The notes beneath the pieces are model-generated. The model saw nothing but the letters and a program-made list of their open reading frames with translations, did no database searches and was not told where the DNA came from. 13,206 bases of DNA from JBKHBT01 sp046542255 (lineage in GTDB: Bacteria; UBP14; UBA6098; JBKHBT01), in the NCBI GenBank assembly GCA_046542255.1, contig JBKHBT010000096.1:1-13206 (forward strand), read 5' to 3'. Position numbers and translations under genes: made by a program. Of the stretch, positions 5,335 through 13,206 are shown piece after piece (within the stretch, counting starts at the first letter, position 1; every line of letters starts with the position of its first letter).

Positions 5335-8058
5335 ATGGAGGTCATTTTGGATCAATTCAATCCTTTAGATAGAATTTTCAAGCCAGAGCGTATCGCGCTT
5401 ATCGGCGTTACACCTAATCCCAAAAGCGTTGGCGGGCAGGTTCTGCAGAACTTGGTTGGTAGTGGATTTCGTGGCGTAGTTTATCCGGTCAACAAGCAAT
5501 TCGAATCTGTACTCGGAATACAGTGTTTTTCCGATGTTAGTTCATTGCCGAGGACTCCTGACCTTGGTGTTATCTGCACCGGCGCCGATAAGGTGCCCGA
5601 TTTAGTTAAGCAATGTGGTGAAGCCGGAATTCTCGGCATAATAATTATGGCAGCAGGATTCAAAGAGACAGGCGAAAGAGGCCTGGAACTCGAGAAGCAG
5701 ATTATCGAAGAAGCAAAGAAATACGATGGAATGAGAATAATGGGCCCAAATTGTCTTGGCATCATAAATCCTTATGGACCGCTCAATGTTAGTTTCGCTG
5801 CCGGAACACCCAAAAAGGGTAATGTAGCATTTATTTCGCAATCCGGTGCACTTTGTACTTCAGTACTCGATTGGGCACTCAAAGAAAATGTAGGATTCTC
5901 CCATTTCGTATCTATCGGCAATACCCTCGATGTCAATTTCGGCGATTTGATCGATTATTTCGGCGAAGATGAAAATACCAAATCAATAATCTTATACGCA
6001 GAATCAATATCCGAAGCAAGACAATTTATGACTGCTGCCAGAGCATTCGCTAGAACCAAGCCCATTATTGCATATAAAGCCGGTAGATTCCCAGAATCCG
6101 CCGAGGTGGCATCATCGCATACGGGTGCCATGGCTGCGGAGGATGAAGTCTATGACGCAGCTTTCAATCGCGTTGGTATTGCAAGAGTCTTCGATATCGG
6201 CGAGATTTTTGATGTTGCTGAACTTATCGGAAGACATAGATTACCAGAAGGTCCAAAGCTCGGTATCGTAACAAATGCTGGTGGCCCCGGAGTTATGGCT
6301 ACTGATGCACTTATTGCGGCTGGCGGAGAATTGGCCAAACTATCTGATGTCACCATGAATAGGCTCAATGAAAGACTTCCGCCATTCTGGTCGCATGGCA
6401 ATCCTGTCGATGTGCTAGGTGATGCCCGCTCGAAAAGATTCGGCAGAGCAGTTCGCTTTGTTCTCGAAGATGATAATGTCGATGCCGTCCTGGCGATACT
6501 TACTCCGCAGGCAATGACAAATCCCCGCGCTTGTGCCAAAGCTATTGGAAAACTGGTCGAAAAGAGCAAAAAGCCAATCCTTGCAGCATGGCTCGGCGGC
6601 GAGACGATGGAAGAAGGCATCAGGATTCTAAACAAGAGCGGTGTTGCCACATTCGACACGCCAAGGCGCGCTATCACAGCTTTTATGACGATGGTCAAGT
6701 ATAATGAGAATGTCGAAGCGCTATATGAAACGCCTCGAGAAGTCGATATCAAATTTCCAGCAGAGCGTTTCAAGCTGCGAGACCGTTTTGTAAATTTGGT
6801 CGAAGACAAAAGCCAGATTCTATCCGAAGAGGTCTCGAAGACATTGCTTCAGTCCTATGGAATTCAGGTAACGATGCCACATCTTGCCGTATCGCCAGAG
6901 GCCGCTGCAAAGATAGCCGATTATATGGGCTATCCTGTTGTGCTGAAGGTGCTTTCACCCGATATTACTCATAAATCAGATGTTGGCGGTGTATCGCTTG
7001 ATTTGCGTAATGCTGACATGGTCAAGGCAGATTTCAATAAAATATATGAAAATGCCAAGAAAAATGCTCCTGAAGCAAGAATCGATGGCGTTACCGTGCA
7101 GCCGATGATCGATACATCAGACGGTGTCGAGATGATTCTTGGAATAAAGCGTGATCCTGTTTTTGGAATGGTTATCATGGTCGGTATGGGCGGAACCAAG
7201 ACAGAGATTTTCCAGGACAGCGTACTCGGATTCCCGCCTTTGAATGAAAGGCTTGCAAGGCATATGATCGAATCGCTGAGAATATATCCGCTTCTTGCTG
7301 GTTTCCGCCATCACAAAGCTATCGATCTCGATGCCCTGATTAAAACACTTATCAAGCTTTCATATCTTGCCGTTGATTATCCCGAAATCAAAGAGCTGGA
7401 TGTTAATCCGCTGCTTGTTACGCCACGTGGCGCTATGGCTCTCGATGGTAGGGTCGTAATCGACAAAGAGATGCTTCACAAGAAGCAGGAAGAATTCGCC
7501 CACCTTGTCTTTAGGCCATATCCCGAAGAGTATATCCATTCGATGACTTTCGATGGCGAAGACATAACGCTCCGCCCGATAAAACCAGAGGACGAACCGA
7601 TGTGGCTGGATCTTCTTGGTAATTGTTCACAGGAATGCCTTTATGCAAGATTCCGCTATTTCTTCAATTGGAATACCCATGATGTCGCATCGCGCTATTG
7701 CTTCATCGATTATGATCGTGAAATGGCTATTGTTCCCGAAATGGTAGAAGATGGCCAGCGAAAACTACTTGGAGTCGGCCGCTTGATTGCAGATTATGCG
7801 CATGACACAGTCGAATTTGCCATATTGATTCTCGATAAATGGCAGAACCGTGGCCTTGGCGGACTTCTCACGGATTATTGCATGGAAATAGCCAAAAGAT
7901 GGGGCCTCAATCGAGTCATAGCACAGACCACGACCGATAATAAGCGTATGATAAAGGTCTTCGAAGCCCGAGATTTCGAATTAGAATTTGACCACAAAAA
8001 TGGAATAGTAGATGTCGAGCTGGATCTTGACCAGAATAAGGAATATTTCAAGAGATAA
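5335..8058 (+). CDS. Fused ADP-forming acyl-CoA synthetase / GNAT acetyltransferase (Pat/PatZ-like architecture)
   Basis: 907 residues. In order: a CoA-binding Rossmann domain (about 10-145, PERIALIGVT near the start); succinyl-CoA ligase-type domains (about 155-470) with the phosphohistidine motif SHTGA, H262; an ATP-grasp domain (about 485-720) with HKSDVGGV, H546; and a GNAT domain (744-900) with ITLRPIKPEDE, VEFAILILD (E827 a candidate base) and the acetyl-CoA loop QNRGLG at 837-842. The first parts match enzymes that interconvert acetyl-CoA + ADP + Pi with acetate + ATP + CoA. The whole order matches the protein lysine acetyltransferases Pat/PatZ (YfiQ), in which, as I recall, the synthetase histidine is lost. 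Here it is kept, so the synthetase half may be active, acting in acetate/ATP metabolism, protein acetylation or both. Start: ATG 5335 has no ribosome site, whereas TTG 5347 has GGAGG (5337-5341) 5 nt upstream and may be the true start (903 residues). The gene is single and convergent with the kinase gene. Confidence 0.92.
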   Translation: MEVILDQFNPLDRIFKPERIALIGVTPNPKSVGGQVLQNLVGSGFRGVVYPVNKQFESVLGIQCFSDVSSLPRTPDLGVICTGADKVPDLVKQCGEAGILGIIIMAAGFKETGERGLELEKQIIEEAKKYDGMRIMGPNCLGIINPYGPLNVSFAAGTPKKGNVAFISQSGALCTSVLDWALKENVGFSHFVSIGNTLDVNFGDLIDYFGEDENTKSIILYAESISEARQFMTAARAFARTKPIIAYKAGRFPESAEVASSHTGAMAAEDEVYDAAFNRVGIARVFDIGEIFDVAELIGRHRLPEGPKLGIVTNAGGPGVMATDALIAAGGELAKLSDVTMNRLNERLPPFWSHGNPVDVLGDARSKRFGRAVRFVLEDDNVDAVLAILTPQAMTNPRACAKAIGKLVEKSKKPILAAWLGGETMEEGIRILNKSGVATFDTPRRAITAFMTMVKYNENVEALYETPREVDIKFPAERFKLRDRFVNLVEDKSQILSEEVSKTLLQSYGIQVTMPHLAVSPEAAAKIADYMGYPVVLKVLSPDITHKSDVGGVSLDLRNADMVKADFNKIYENAKKNAPEARIDGVTVQPMIDTSDGVEMILGIKRDPVFGMVIMVGMGGTKTEIFQDSVLGFPPLNERLARHMIESLRIYPLLAGFRHHKAIDLDALIKTLIKLSYLAVDYPEIKELDVNPLLVTPRGAMALDGRVVIDKEMLHKKQEEFAHLVFRPYPEEYIHSMTFDGEDITLRPIKPEDEPMWLDLLGNCSQECLYARFRYFFNWNTHDVASRYCFIDYDREMAIVPEMVEDGQRKLLGVGRLIADYAHDTVEFAILILDKWQNRGLGGLLTDYCMEIAKRWGLNRVIAQTTTDNKRMIKVFEARDFELEFDHKNGIVDVELDLDQNKEYFKR
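5337..5341 (+). promoter_or_regulatory. Shine-Dalgarno that may set a TTG start at 5347
   Basis: GGAGG lies inside the second and third codons of the ATG-started frame, 5 nt ahead of an in-frame TTG. A TTG start would give MDQFNPLDRIFKPERIALIG, which fits the family's usual short lead into the CoA-binding domain. Confidence 0.5.
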
Positions 8059-8075
8059 GATTAAATTGAAATATT
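8042..8075. other. 10-bp inverted repeat across the synthetase stop codon
   Basis: AATATTTCAA at 8042-8051 pairs perfectly with TTGAAATATT at 8066-8075 around a 14-nt loop that holds the stop codon. The stem is nearly all A-T. On the plus strand it is followed by an A-run, not a T-run. It lies in the 63-nt gap between the convergent synthetase and kinase genes and might slow or protect transcript ends, but it is not a standard terminator. Confidence 0.3.
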
Positions 8076-8121
8076 TCATTTGAAAAAAAAGATGCTAAAT
8101 AGATATGTCTTAGATGGATTT

Positions 8122-11034
8122 TTAGTTTGAGTTAACAAGTTCTTTGTATCTGGGGAAGTTTCTCAAAAACTCTAAATCCTCATCTTGCTGTAACCATTTT
8201 AATGGGATTTTTTTATCATCGAGAATAATCTCGAGTAGTTCAAAGGCTTTGTTAATATATTCTTCATCTTCTTTTGCAAACTCTGTCAATAGGCATAGCT
8301 TATTATATAAAACGGCTTTAGAATCCATTTTTTCGGCTGTTTCAAACGTTTTTAACGCTCTTTCTTTGTTATCGAGTTTTGCATAGATTATCGCACAGGC
8401 AGCGAGAGTTTTAGCCTTTCTTGTTTTATTTTGAAATAACTCAAATGCTTTGGAATGGTCATTCAAAGCATCTGAATATCTTTTCTCGATTTTCATAAGG
8501 TGTGCATGATTTGTATGTGCATGTGGATTAAGAGGCGCGACTTTTATCGCTTTCTCGAAATCGTTTCTAGCGCCTTCAATATCACCACTCATTTTCTTGA
8601 GAAGGCCTCGGTTGGTGATAGCGTTTCCGTGTTCAGGATCTTTTTCGATACATTTTTCTAAATCCTCGAACGCGCCTTTTGTGTCTTTTATTTTAAAATG
8701 CTCGACAGCGCGATTATTGTACAGGCTTGCCATATTGGGGTTTATCGATATGGCTTTATCATAATCTTGCATAGCTTTTTCATGATCACCTAAATAGCTG
8801 TAAAGTATCGCACGATTGTTGTAACAAGCACCGAAATCAGGTTGAAGTTTAATTGCATAGTTAAAATCTTGCAGAGCTTCTTCGTATCTATCTACTCTTT
8901 GATAAATGAGCCCACGCTGATTATAAAGATCTATATTTTGAGGTTTTAGTTGAATGGATTTATTAATATTTTCCAATGCTTTTTCATTTAAGCCTAAGTT
9001 AGAAAGTGCAATAGCCTGAAGCATAAACGCCATGTCTGAATCTGGAGCGTTGGTAATATAAAGTTTAGCCATTTGATTCATTATTTCAAAATTATTTCTA
9101 TCCCAGAAGAATCTGGTCAAGCTCTCGATATACTCGGATTTTTTTGATTTACTTATTACATCGATGATAACATCCATTTCCTCTTCTATATCGACAATTT
9201 CAAAATCTGTAATGACTTTCTTAATATAGATTTTATGATAAAAGCTATAATTTTTGCCATTCTGAATAATAAAACTGTTTTTAATTAGCTCTTTTAGGAT
9301 TTTTCTTAGCTTATTACGATCGAGCTCAATTTCAAATATCTCATGCAGAATATCTTTTATTATATCTCTTTCTGGATTTTTAATATCTATCAAATATAAA
9401 AGCTTTATCGATTGTAGAACTTCTTTCGCGGGTCTTTTTAGACTTGTATAACGACTTTTTACCACGAGTAAATCCATAACAATCGACCCTGGTGTACCAT
9501 CGAAATATTTTATTTCACCATTACATGATTTTGCCAATTTTACGGCATCCTTATCCTTGATATCATTGATTTTTATATTTTCATCAAAGAGATAAAACCA
9601 ATCCGGTATTTGTCTTTCAACTTTGGAATATTCAGAACCTGTTCGGATGCTTCCTATTATAATAAGTTGATCTATATCCTGTTTTAATTTTAACAACATT
9701 TTCTCTGGATTCCATTCGCTAATATATTTATCGATATCTTCCCAAATGACTATTAATCTATCTATTGAGCAAAGTTTATTAAGTGTTTTGTCATCGATAA
9801 TATTTTCAGCTTTCAGAATAAGAATATTCCAGCCTTCGAATTGAGATATTAAACTACTCAAAGCCTCGAAAATAATTCTGCTTTTGCCACTGACTGGCCT
9901 TCCGATAATGAGAGTCGATTGTTTGTTTTTAAGAGAATTCACAAAATAATCGAATTCAGGATTTTTGATAAAGATATCAGTATTTTTTATGATGAAATCT
10001 GTCTTGCTTATATCATCAATTTTCGAAAGCTTCAGAGCGTGAATTTCTGATATTTCTGCGGTTTCTTCGGGAAGATGGCTATCATCTAATCGTGAATCGA
10101 GAGATTTCCTTATTTTTTTAATTCTTAGGGAAAGATTTTTATTCTCATCTGGGGCTTCTTTTTTCAAACCGATATCCGTAAAAAGCTCTGCCAAATTAGC
10201 TTGTTCTTTGAATTTCTTATGACTTTGCCTTATTTTTCTAATATCATATAATAATGCGCTTAGGTCTTTATACCGCTTTTTGCTGTCTTTTATGACACAT
10301 TTTTTTATAATCTTTTTTATCTTTCTATGAACATTTTTGGGTAATTCTTTGAAATCGGGCCCTGAGCCATTTATCTGTTGATTCAGTAGCTCCCGGGTCG
10401 AAAAACCATGGATGGCAAATTCTCCGGTTAATAATTCATAAAACAGCAGGCCTAATGAATAAATATCACTTCTTTCATCCAACTCTGCTCCCATCGCCTG
10501 CTCCGGGGACATATATCTTGGCGTTCCCATAACTGTACCGGCCAAAGTCAAATCATCGCTATCATCCACAAATTGACATAGGCCAAAATCCGTTATCTTG
10601 ATCACTCCATCTCTCGATAGTATAATATTCGCAGGTTTTATATCACGATGGAGAATGTTTTTTTCATGGGCATATGATAGGCCTCTTGCTATTTGTTCCA
10701 ATATCGTCATCGATGTATTGGGGTCGAGAAGCTTTTTCGCTTCTAATAATATCTTTAAGTCGATGCCATCGATAAATTCCATTACAATGTAATACGCATT
10801 GTCAGTTTTCCCGAAATCCAATGCGCCAACAATATTTTCATTCGATAAAATGCCAAGAGAAATAGCTTCTTTTTCGAAACGCGCTATAAAATGGGGGTTC
10901 GAAGATAGGCGTGTCGATAGCTGCTTAATCGCAACAGGCCTTTGCAAAGAGAGCTGCGTAGCTCTAAAAACTTTGCCCATTCCGCCTTGTGCCAATTCTT
11001 CGATTATCTGATAATTTCCGAATAGTATTTCCAT
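8122..11034 (-). CDS. Ser/Thr protein kinase - STAND NTPase - TPR signalling protein
   Basis: 970 residues, with no signal peptide and no obvious membrane helix. The Hanks-type kinase (about 7-267) looks active: Gly loop AQGGMGKVF, K37 in VAIK, HRDIKPAN (D131), DFG at 149-151, activation loop to SPEQ (176-179). A charged linker follows. Residues about 355-535 form a P-loop domain: Walker A GRPVSGKS (378-385), Walker B RLIVIWEDID (426-435), sensor-like IIIGSIRTG (458-466), and GTPGS (513-517), matching the GxP motif of STAND NTPases. A winged-helix-like part (540-610) follows. Then come about seven TPRs (664-907), the middle five spaced exactly 34 residues. It resembles kinase-MalT/PknK-like or AfsR-like regulators: ligand or partner binding by the TPRs, an NTP-driven switch, and output by phosphorylation. 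The start at 11034 has no ribosome site but sits right before the kinase fold. No substrate is encoded next to it, so target and signal are unknown. Confidence 0.9.
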   Translation of the reverse strand: MEILFGNYQIIEELAQGGMGKVFRATQLSLQRPVAIKQLSTRLSSNPHFIARFEKEAISLGILSNENIVGALDFGKTDNAYYIVMEFIDGIDLKILLEAKKLLDPNTSMTILEQIARGLSYAHEKNILHRDIKPANIILSRDGVIKITDFGLCQFVDDSDDLTLAGTVMGTPRYMSPEQAMGAELDERSDIYSLGLLFYELLTGEFAIHGFSTRELLNQQINGSGPDFKELPKNVHRKIKKIIKKCVIKDSKKRYKDLSALLYDIRKIRQSHKKFKEQANLAELFTDIGLKKEAPDENKNLSLRIKKIRKSLDSRLDDSHLPEETAEISEIHALKLSKIDDISKTDFIIKNTDIFIKNPEFDYFVNSLKNKQSTLIIGRPVSGKSRIIFEALSSLISQFEGWNILILKAENIIDDKTLNKLCSIDRLIVIWEDIDKYISEWNPEKMLLKLKQDIDQLIIIGSIRTGSEYSKVERQIPDWFYLFDENIKINDIKDKDAVKLAKSCNGEIKYFDGTPGSIVMDLLVVKSRYTSLKRPAKEVLQSIKLLYLIDIKNPERDIIKDILHEIFEIELDRNKLRKILKELIKNSFIIQNGKNYSFYHKIYIKKVITDFEIVDIEEEMDVIIDVISKSKKSEYIESLTRFFWDRNNFEIMNQMAKLYITNAPDSDMAFMLQAIALSNLGLNEKALENINKSIQLKPQNIDLYNQRGLIYQRVDRYEEALQDFNYAIKLQPDFGACYNNRAILYSYLGDHEKAMQDYDKAISINPNMASLYNNRAVEHFKIKDTKGAFEDLEKCIEKDPEHGNAITNRGLLKKMSGDIEGARNDFEKAIKVAPLNPHAHTNHAHLMKIEKRYSDALNDHSKAFELFQNKTRKAKTLAACAIIYAKLDNKERALKTFETAEKMDSKAVLYNKLCLLTEFAKEDEEYINKAFELLEIILDDKKIPLKWLQQDEDLEFLRNFPRYKELVNSN

Positions 11035-11040
11035 CGGATA

Positions 11041-11317
11041 TTAATGAAATATGCTATTCAAATTTTGTCAAGAGATATAGTCAATGAATACCTGTCAAAT
11101 TGCACTTTTCTATAGCTATGTAGTTCCCTTTTAAGGGCAATATAGTAATATATATCAACATTGCAACAGCTTCACTGATCTTTTAGCCGAGAAGTATGAC
11201 AATACGGAACAGCGCATTATCTGATATTAACTTATCGATGAATATTATGTAAAACTAATGAATTTTTTCTTGTTATTTTTAATTTTAGTATTAAATTCAT
11301 ATAAAAAAGGAGAAAAA
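11041..11317. other. Divergent intergenic region between kinase and small membrane protein genes
   Basis: This 277-nt gap must hold both promoters. On the minus strand, TTGACA-like boxes occur upstream of the kinase start (plus-strand TGTCAA at about 11066 and 11094), but without a well-spaced -10 box. Repeat copy C sits in the middle. A short CCCT-TTTA-AGGG hairpin near 11127 is too small to interpret. Confidence 0.35.
11162..11223 (+). repeat. Dispersed repeat, copy C
   Basis: The core at 11181-11223 matches copies A (4-47) and B (4965-5007) with a few substitutions, and the left flank from about 11150 also aligns with copy B. The right part shared by A and B is missing. One frame reads NSFTDLLAEKYDNTEQRII followed by TGA, parallel to the tail in copy B. 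All three copies lie in intergenic DNA and in the same orientation. Confidence 0.65.
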
Positions 11318-11680
11318 ATGTTAATCACTTTCATTATTTTTGGTTTTATCAGTATTCTACTGATTGTAAATAGTATATTCGAAGTAGTTTCTTTTGATGC
11401 GGCCTATTATTATATCTATCCATTAATTGGACTTATTCTTTCTGTCGGGGTGCCATTTGGTATTAAAAATATCAGCGAAGCAAATGAATTGCAGGAACAC
11501 AAAGATGAGATAAACCGTCTGAAAGACGAGCTGAAGGAACAGGAAAGAAGAATTGCAGAAGATCTCACAACCTACGGTAATTCAACACATTTCAATGACC
11601 CTGATAATCAACCCATGGAAGCAACAAAGCAGATTAAATATTCTCCTGAATTTGATAAGAAGAAAAATAAAGATAGCTAA
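11318..11680 (+). CDS. Small two-helix membrane protein with coiled-coil tail, unknown function
   Basis: 120 residues. I chose the start at 11318 because AAAAAAGGAG ends 5-6 nt upstream; the longer frame from 11258 has no ribosome site. Two membrane helices (about 2-22 and 29-50) are joined by a short loop containing FDAAYYY. They are followed by a charged heptad-type helix (about 55-84: LQEHKDEINRLKDELKEQE) that should form a coiled coil, then a polar Asn/Lys-rich tail. With both helices spanning, the long tail would face the cytoplasm alongside the N-terminus. I do not recognise a family; small membrane anchors and LapA-like or envelope stress proteins look similar. It is single and followed by an intrinsic terminator. 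Confidence 0.75.
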   Translation: MLITFIIFGFISILLIVNSIFEVVSFDAAYYYIYPLIGLILSVGVPFGIKNISEANELQEHKDEINRLKDELKEQERRIAEDLTTYGNSTHFNDPDNQPMEATKQIKYSPEFDKKKNKDS

Positions 11681-11702
11681 TTAGCAACCTTGTTTTCTAT
11701 TT

Positions 11703-11737
11703 ATACTCGAAAATATTTTGTTACGAGTATTGTTTTT
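11703..11737 (+). terminator. Intrinsic terminator after the small membrane protein gene
   Basis: Perfect 7-bp stem ATACTCG (11703-11709) / CGAGTAT (11724-11730) with a 14-nt A/T loop, followed at once by TGTTTTT. It starts 22 nt after the stop of the membrane protein gene. The stem is modest in GC, but placement and T-run fit. On the minus strand it lacks a T-run, so it would work in one direction only. Confidence 0.55.
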
Positions 11738-11808
11738 ATAATATCTTGTAAAAAGAATTTGCATATAAAAAGTTATAGTAAGTTATTACAAAAAATCTGA
11801 CAAAGCTT

Positions 11809-13128
11809 TTATTCTATCTCAATATCAACTGTATCCTCAGCAAATATAAAATAACCATTGCCATATCTTAGAGTTGAGGATTCTTCATATATTCGAGTTT
11901 CCGGATTATAAAGATATGCTGGAAGCAAAAGGCCATCTGTTTCTATCGAATCAATCTCTGTTTCGATATATGGCATTCCAATGATATTCCATCCCGGATA
12001 TAATTCCCAGCTTGCTCTTGTTGAGAAATAATTTTCGATTTCGAGCGTGGTAGCTGTAAATGAGAAGAACCAAAATCCTTTGCCGAGTTCTACAGTTTCG
12101 GTTTCCACATATAGGCCAGCTACTGGATCGAATGTATAGATCGGCTCACTGCTTTCCGGAAATAATAAGCTATCCCAATTTGAGCTGCTAATAGGAAGCG
12201 ATAGCAAGTTCCATCCGGCTTGAATTTCCAGCTCGAAAGATTCCAAACCTGGAAGCTCAACAGTTCTGCACATTGTATCGATACCGCAGCCGAAATAATC
12301 CTCGAGCTGCGTAATACAAATATCGACAAAGCCATCGAGGACCAAAGTATCACCAGTCAAAGTGACCATAGTATCTTCCAGTTGGAGATAGGTTATACCA
12401 TCGATTGTCATAAAAAGGCCACTATAAGGGTTGAGAGAATATATTTCATCGTCATCTATCAAATCGACTCGTATTGTTTCTGTATGTACAGCAGTGTCTC
12501 CGTCTGTCGCTTCGAAGCATGCCAGTTCCTCTCCAGCATAAAAATATAAGCTATCATCAAATAGGAAATCAACATCTGGTGGAGTCGCATTAAAAAATGG
12601 AGTAATAAACTGCCTATCAATTGTAAAGTCTCTATGAGACGGGCTCGATGATGATACATGGATCAAAATAGTATCTATTTGCGTTTCTGCCAGCCAATAG
12701 CCATCAGGAATGCGGAATTGTAAATCGATAGGTGCGGTTTCAAAACCGTGAAGAGTTCCAATAGTATCACATCTTCTTCCTTCGTATAATAGGCCGCCCG
12801 ATGTGGGAAGTTCCATGCAGACAATTGTACTCTCAGCAGAATCGATAGTAGAATGGGTAATAGAAGCGTGAACATCAATCAGGCTTATCAAAGAGCAATT
12901 TGACGCTGTTGCAAAAGAGGGAAAAGAAGATATTAATGCCCAGTCTGAAGGATGAGTCGTTCTCGGACTATAACCATAACCATAATACGTTACAAAACTG
13001 CGACTGCTAGATGTATCTACTACAGTCCATTCATCAGCAATAGACATATTGCATGAGTCTGCCTGTGCGGAGGCGAGGCTGGCAAAGATGGCCAGTGTTA
13101 AAATTGTTAAGATCAGTTTTGTTTTCAT
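11809..13128 (-). CDS. Exported protein with two C-terminal GWN repeats, unknown function
   Basis: 439 residues with a clear signal peptide (1-21, cut after ASA) and TAAGGAG 5 nt before the ATG. The N-terminal part (about 25-180) is Ser/Thr-rich with several cysteines and no recognised fold. A beta-rich middle (about 185-295) has paired cysteines near 271, 281 and 287, and repeated D-T-V/L segments. Residues 304-439 hold two related units: AGWNLLSLPI ... IYTFDPVAGLYVE ... GKGFWFF (305-355), and PGWNIIGMPY ... AYLYNPETRIYEE ... GNGYFIF (378-429). GWN-type repeats are frequent at the ends of secreted proteins in FCB bacteria and related candidate phyla. No type IX sorting domain follows; the protein ends with the second repeat. 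It is probably an envelope or extracellular structural or binding protein. No neighbouring gene hints at a partner. Confidence 0.8.
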   Translation of the reverse strand: MKTKLILTILTLAIFASLASAQADSCNMSIADEWTVVDTSSSRSFVTYYGYGYSPRTTHPSDWALISSFPSFATASNCSLISLIDVHASITHSTIDSAESTIVCMELPTSGGLLYEGRRCDTIGTLHGFETAPIDLQFRIPDGYWLAETQIDTILIHVSSSSPSHRDFTIDRQFITPFFNATPPDVDFLFDDSLYFYAGEELACFEATDGDTAVHTETIRVDLIDDDEIYSLNPYSGLFMTIDGITYLQLEDTMVTLTGDTLVLDGFVDICITQLEDYFGCGIDTMCRTVELPGLESFELEIQAGWNLLSLPISSSNWDSLLFPESSEPIYTFDPVAGLYVETETVELGKGFWFFSFTATTLEIENYFSTRASWELYPGWNIIGMPYIETEIDSIETDGLLLPAYLYNPETRIYEESSTLRYGNGYFIFAEDTVDIEIE

Positions 13129-13206
13129 TGTTTCTCCTTAGTACTGTCCCCAAAAAAATAAAAAAAGGCTAGGATTTTTTGCGTAACCACTTTATATTAG
13201 TAGTAG
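13129..13206 (-). promoter_or_regulatory. Upstream region of the GWN-repeat protein gene, with IS-end-like string
   Basis: It carries the ribosome site of the gene (TAAGGAG at 13131-13137). The plus-strand string GTACTGTCCCCAAAA at 13141-13155 resembles an IS3-type inverted repeat facing right, out of the window. No firm promoter boxes are visible before the window ends. Confidence 0.3.

Noticed and set aside
6150..6809. A 219-codon open frame on the minus strand
   Set aside because: It lies fully antisense to the synthetase gene, has Ser/Pro-rich shadow composition and no domain motif; the plus-strand protein is unmistakable.
8042..8075. The 10-bp inverted repeat as a transcription terminator
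   Set aside because: The stem is nearly all A-T and is followed by A's on the plus strand; kept only as an inverted repeat.
8122..11034. An anti-phage STAND (Avs-like) defence gene
   Set aside because: There is no nuclease, TIR or other killing domain, no defence neighbours and no mobile context at the gene; a kinase-TPR regulator explains it better.
1..13206. CRISPR array, tRNA, rRNA or riboswitch
   Set aside because: I found no regularly spaced direct repeats, cloverleaf or conserved RNA motif; the only multi-copy sequence is the three-copy dispersed repeat.

Overview
The window is an AT-rich piece of bacterial chromosome. Three things point to the Fibrobacterota-Chlorobi-Bacteroidota (FCB) group or a neighbouring candidate phylum. 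A secreted protein ends in a type IX secretion (Por) sorting domain. Another secreted protein carries 'GWNL(L)SLP' repeats of the kind common in that group. A large S74-tailed surface protein has an N-terminal domain starting 'STLNYQGKI'. Several genes have clear AGGAG-type ribosome sites, so this is not a Bacteroidota with very weak Shine-Dalgarno use. I cannot name the genus.

Layout, left to right. 1-201: intergenic, with copy A of a dispersed repeat. 202-1793 (minus strand): a frameshifted DUF1801-like gene overlapping by 8 nt a SUMF1-fold protein with a C-terminal secretion domain. 1905-2420 (plus): an exported Blc-type lipocalin. 2599-4521 (plus): a repeat-containing surface protein with an intramolecular-chaperone (peptidase S74) domain. 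4572-5020: a scar, made of the 5' end of an exported-protein gene cut by an IS3-family end, about 70 codons of the transposase C-terminus in antisense orientation, and then repeat copy B, which looks like the 3' end of a broken gene. 5335-8058 (plus): a fused ADP-forming acyl-CoA synthetase/GNAT acetyltransferase. 8122-11034 (minus, convergent): a Ser/Thr kinase-STAND NTPase-TPR protein. 11162-11223: repeat copy C. 11318-11680 (plus): a small two-helix membrane protein, followed by a good intrinsic terminator. 11809-13128 (minus): an exported protein with two C-terminal GWN repeats. 13129-13206: a short upstream region with an IS-end-like string.

Most genes are single transcription units, and the directions alternate, so I see no large operon and no complete defence, CRISPR or biosynthetic system. 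The themes are envelope and secreted proteins (SUMF1/T9SS protein, lipocalin, S74 protein, GWN protein), one acyl-CoA or protein-acylation enzyme, and one large signalling kinase. The points most worth a second look are the kinase-STAND-TPR fusion, the synthetase-GNAT fusion that keeps its catalytic histidine, the A7 frameshift in a gene that is otherwise intact and translationally coupled, and a three-copy repeat whose reading frame looks like a fossil protein tail.
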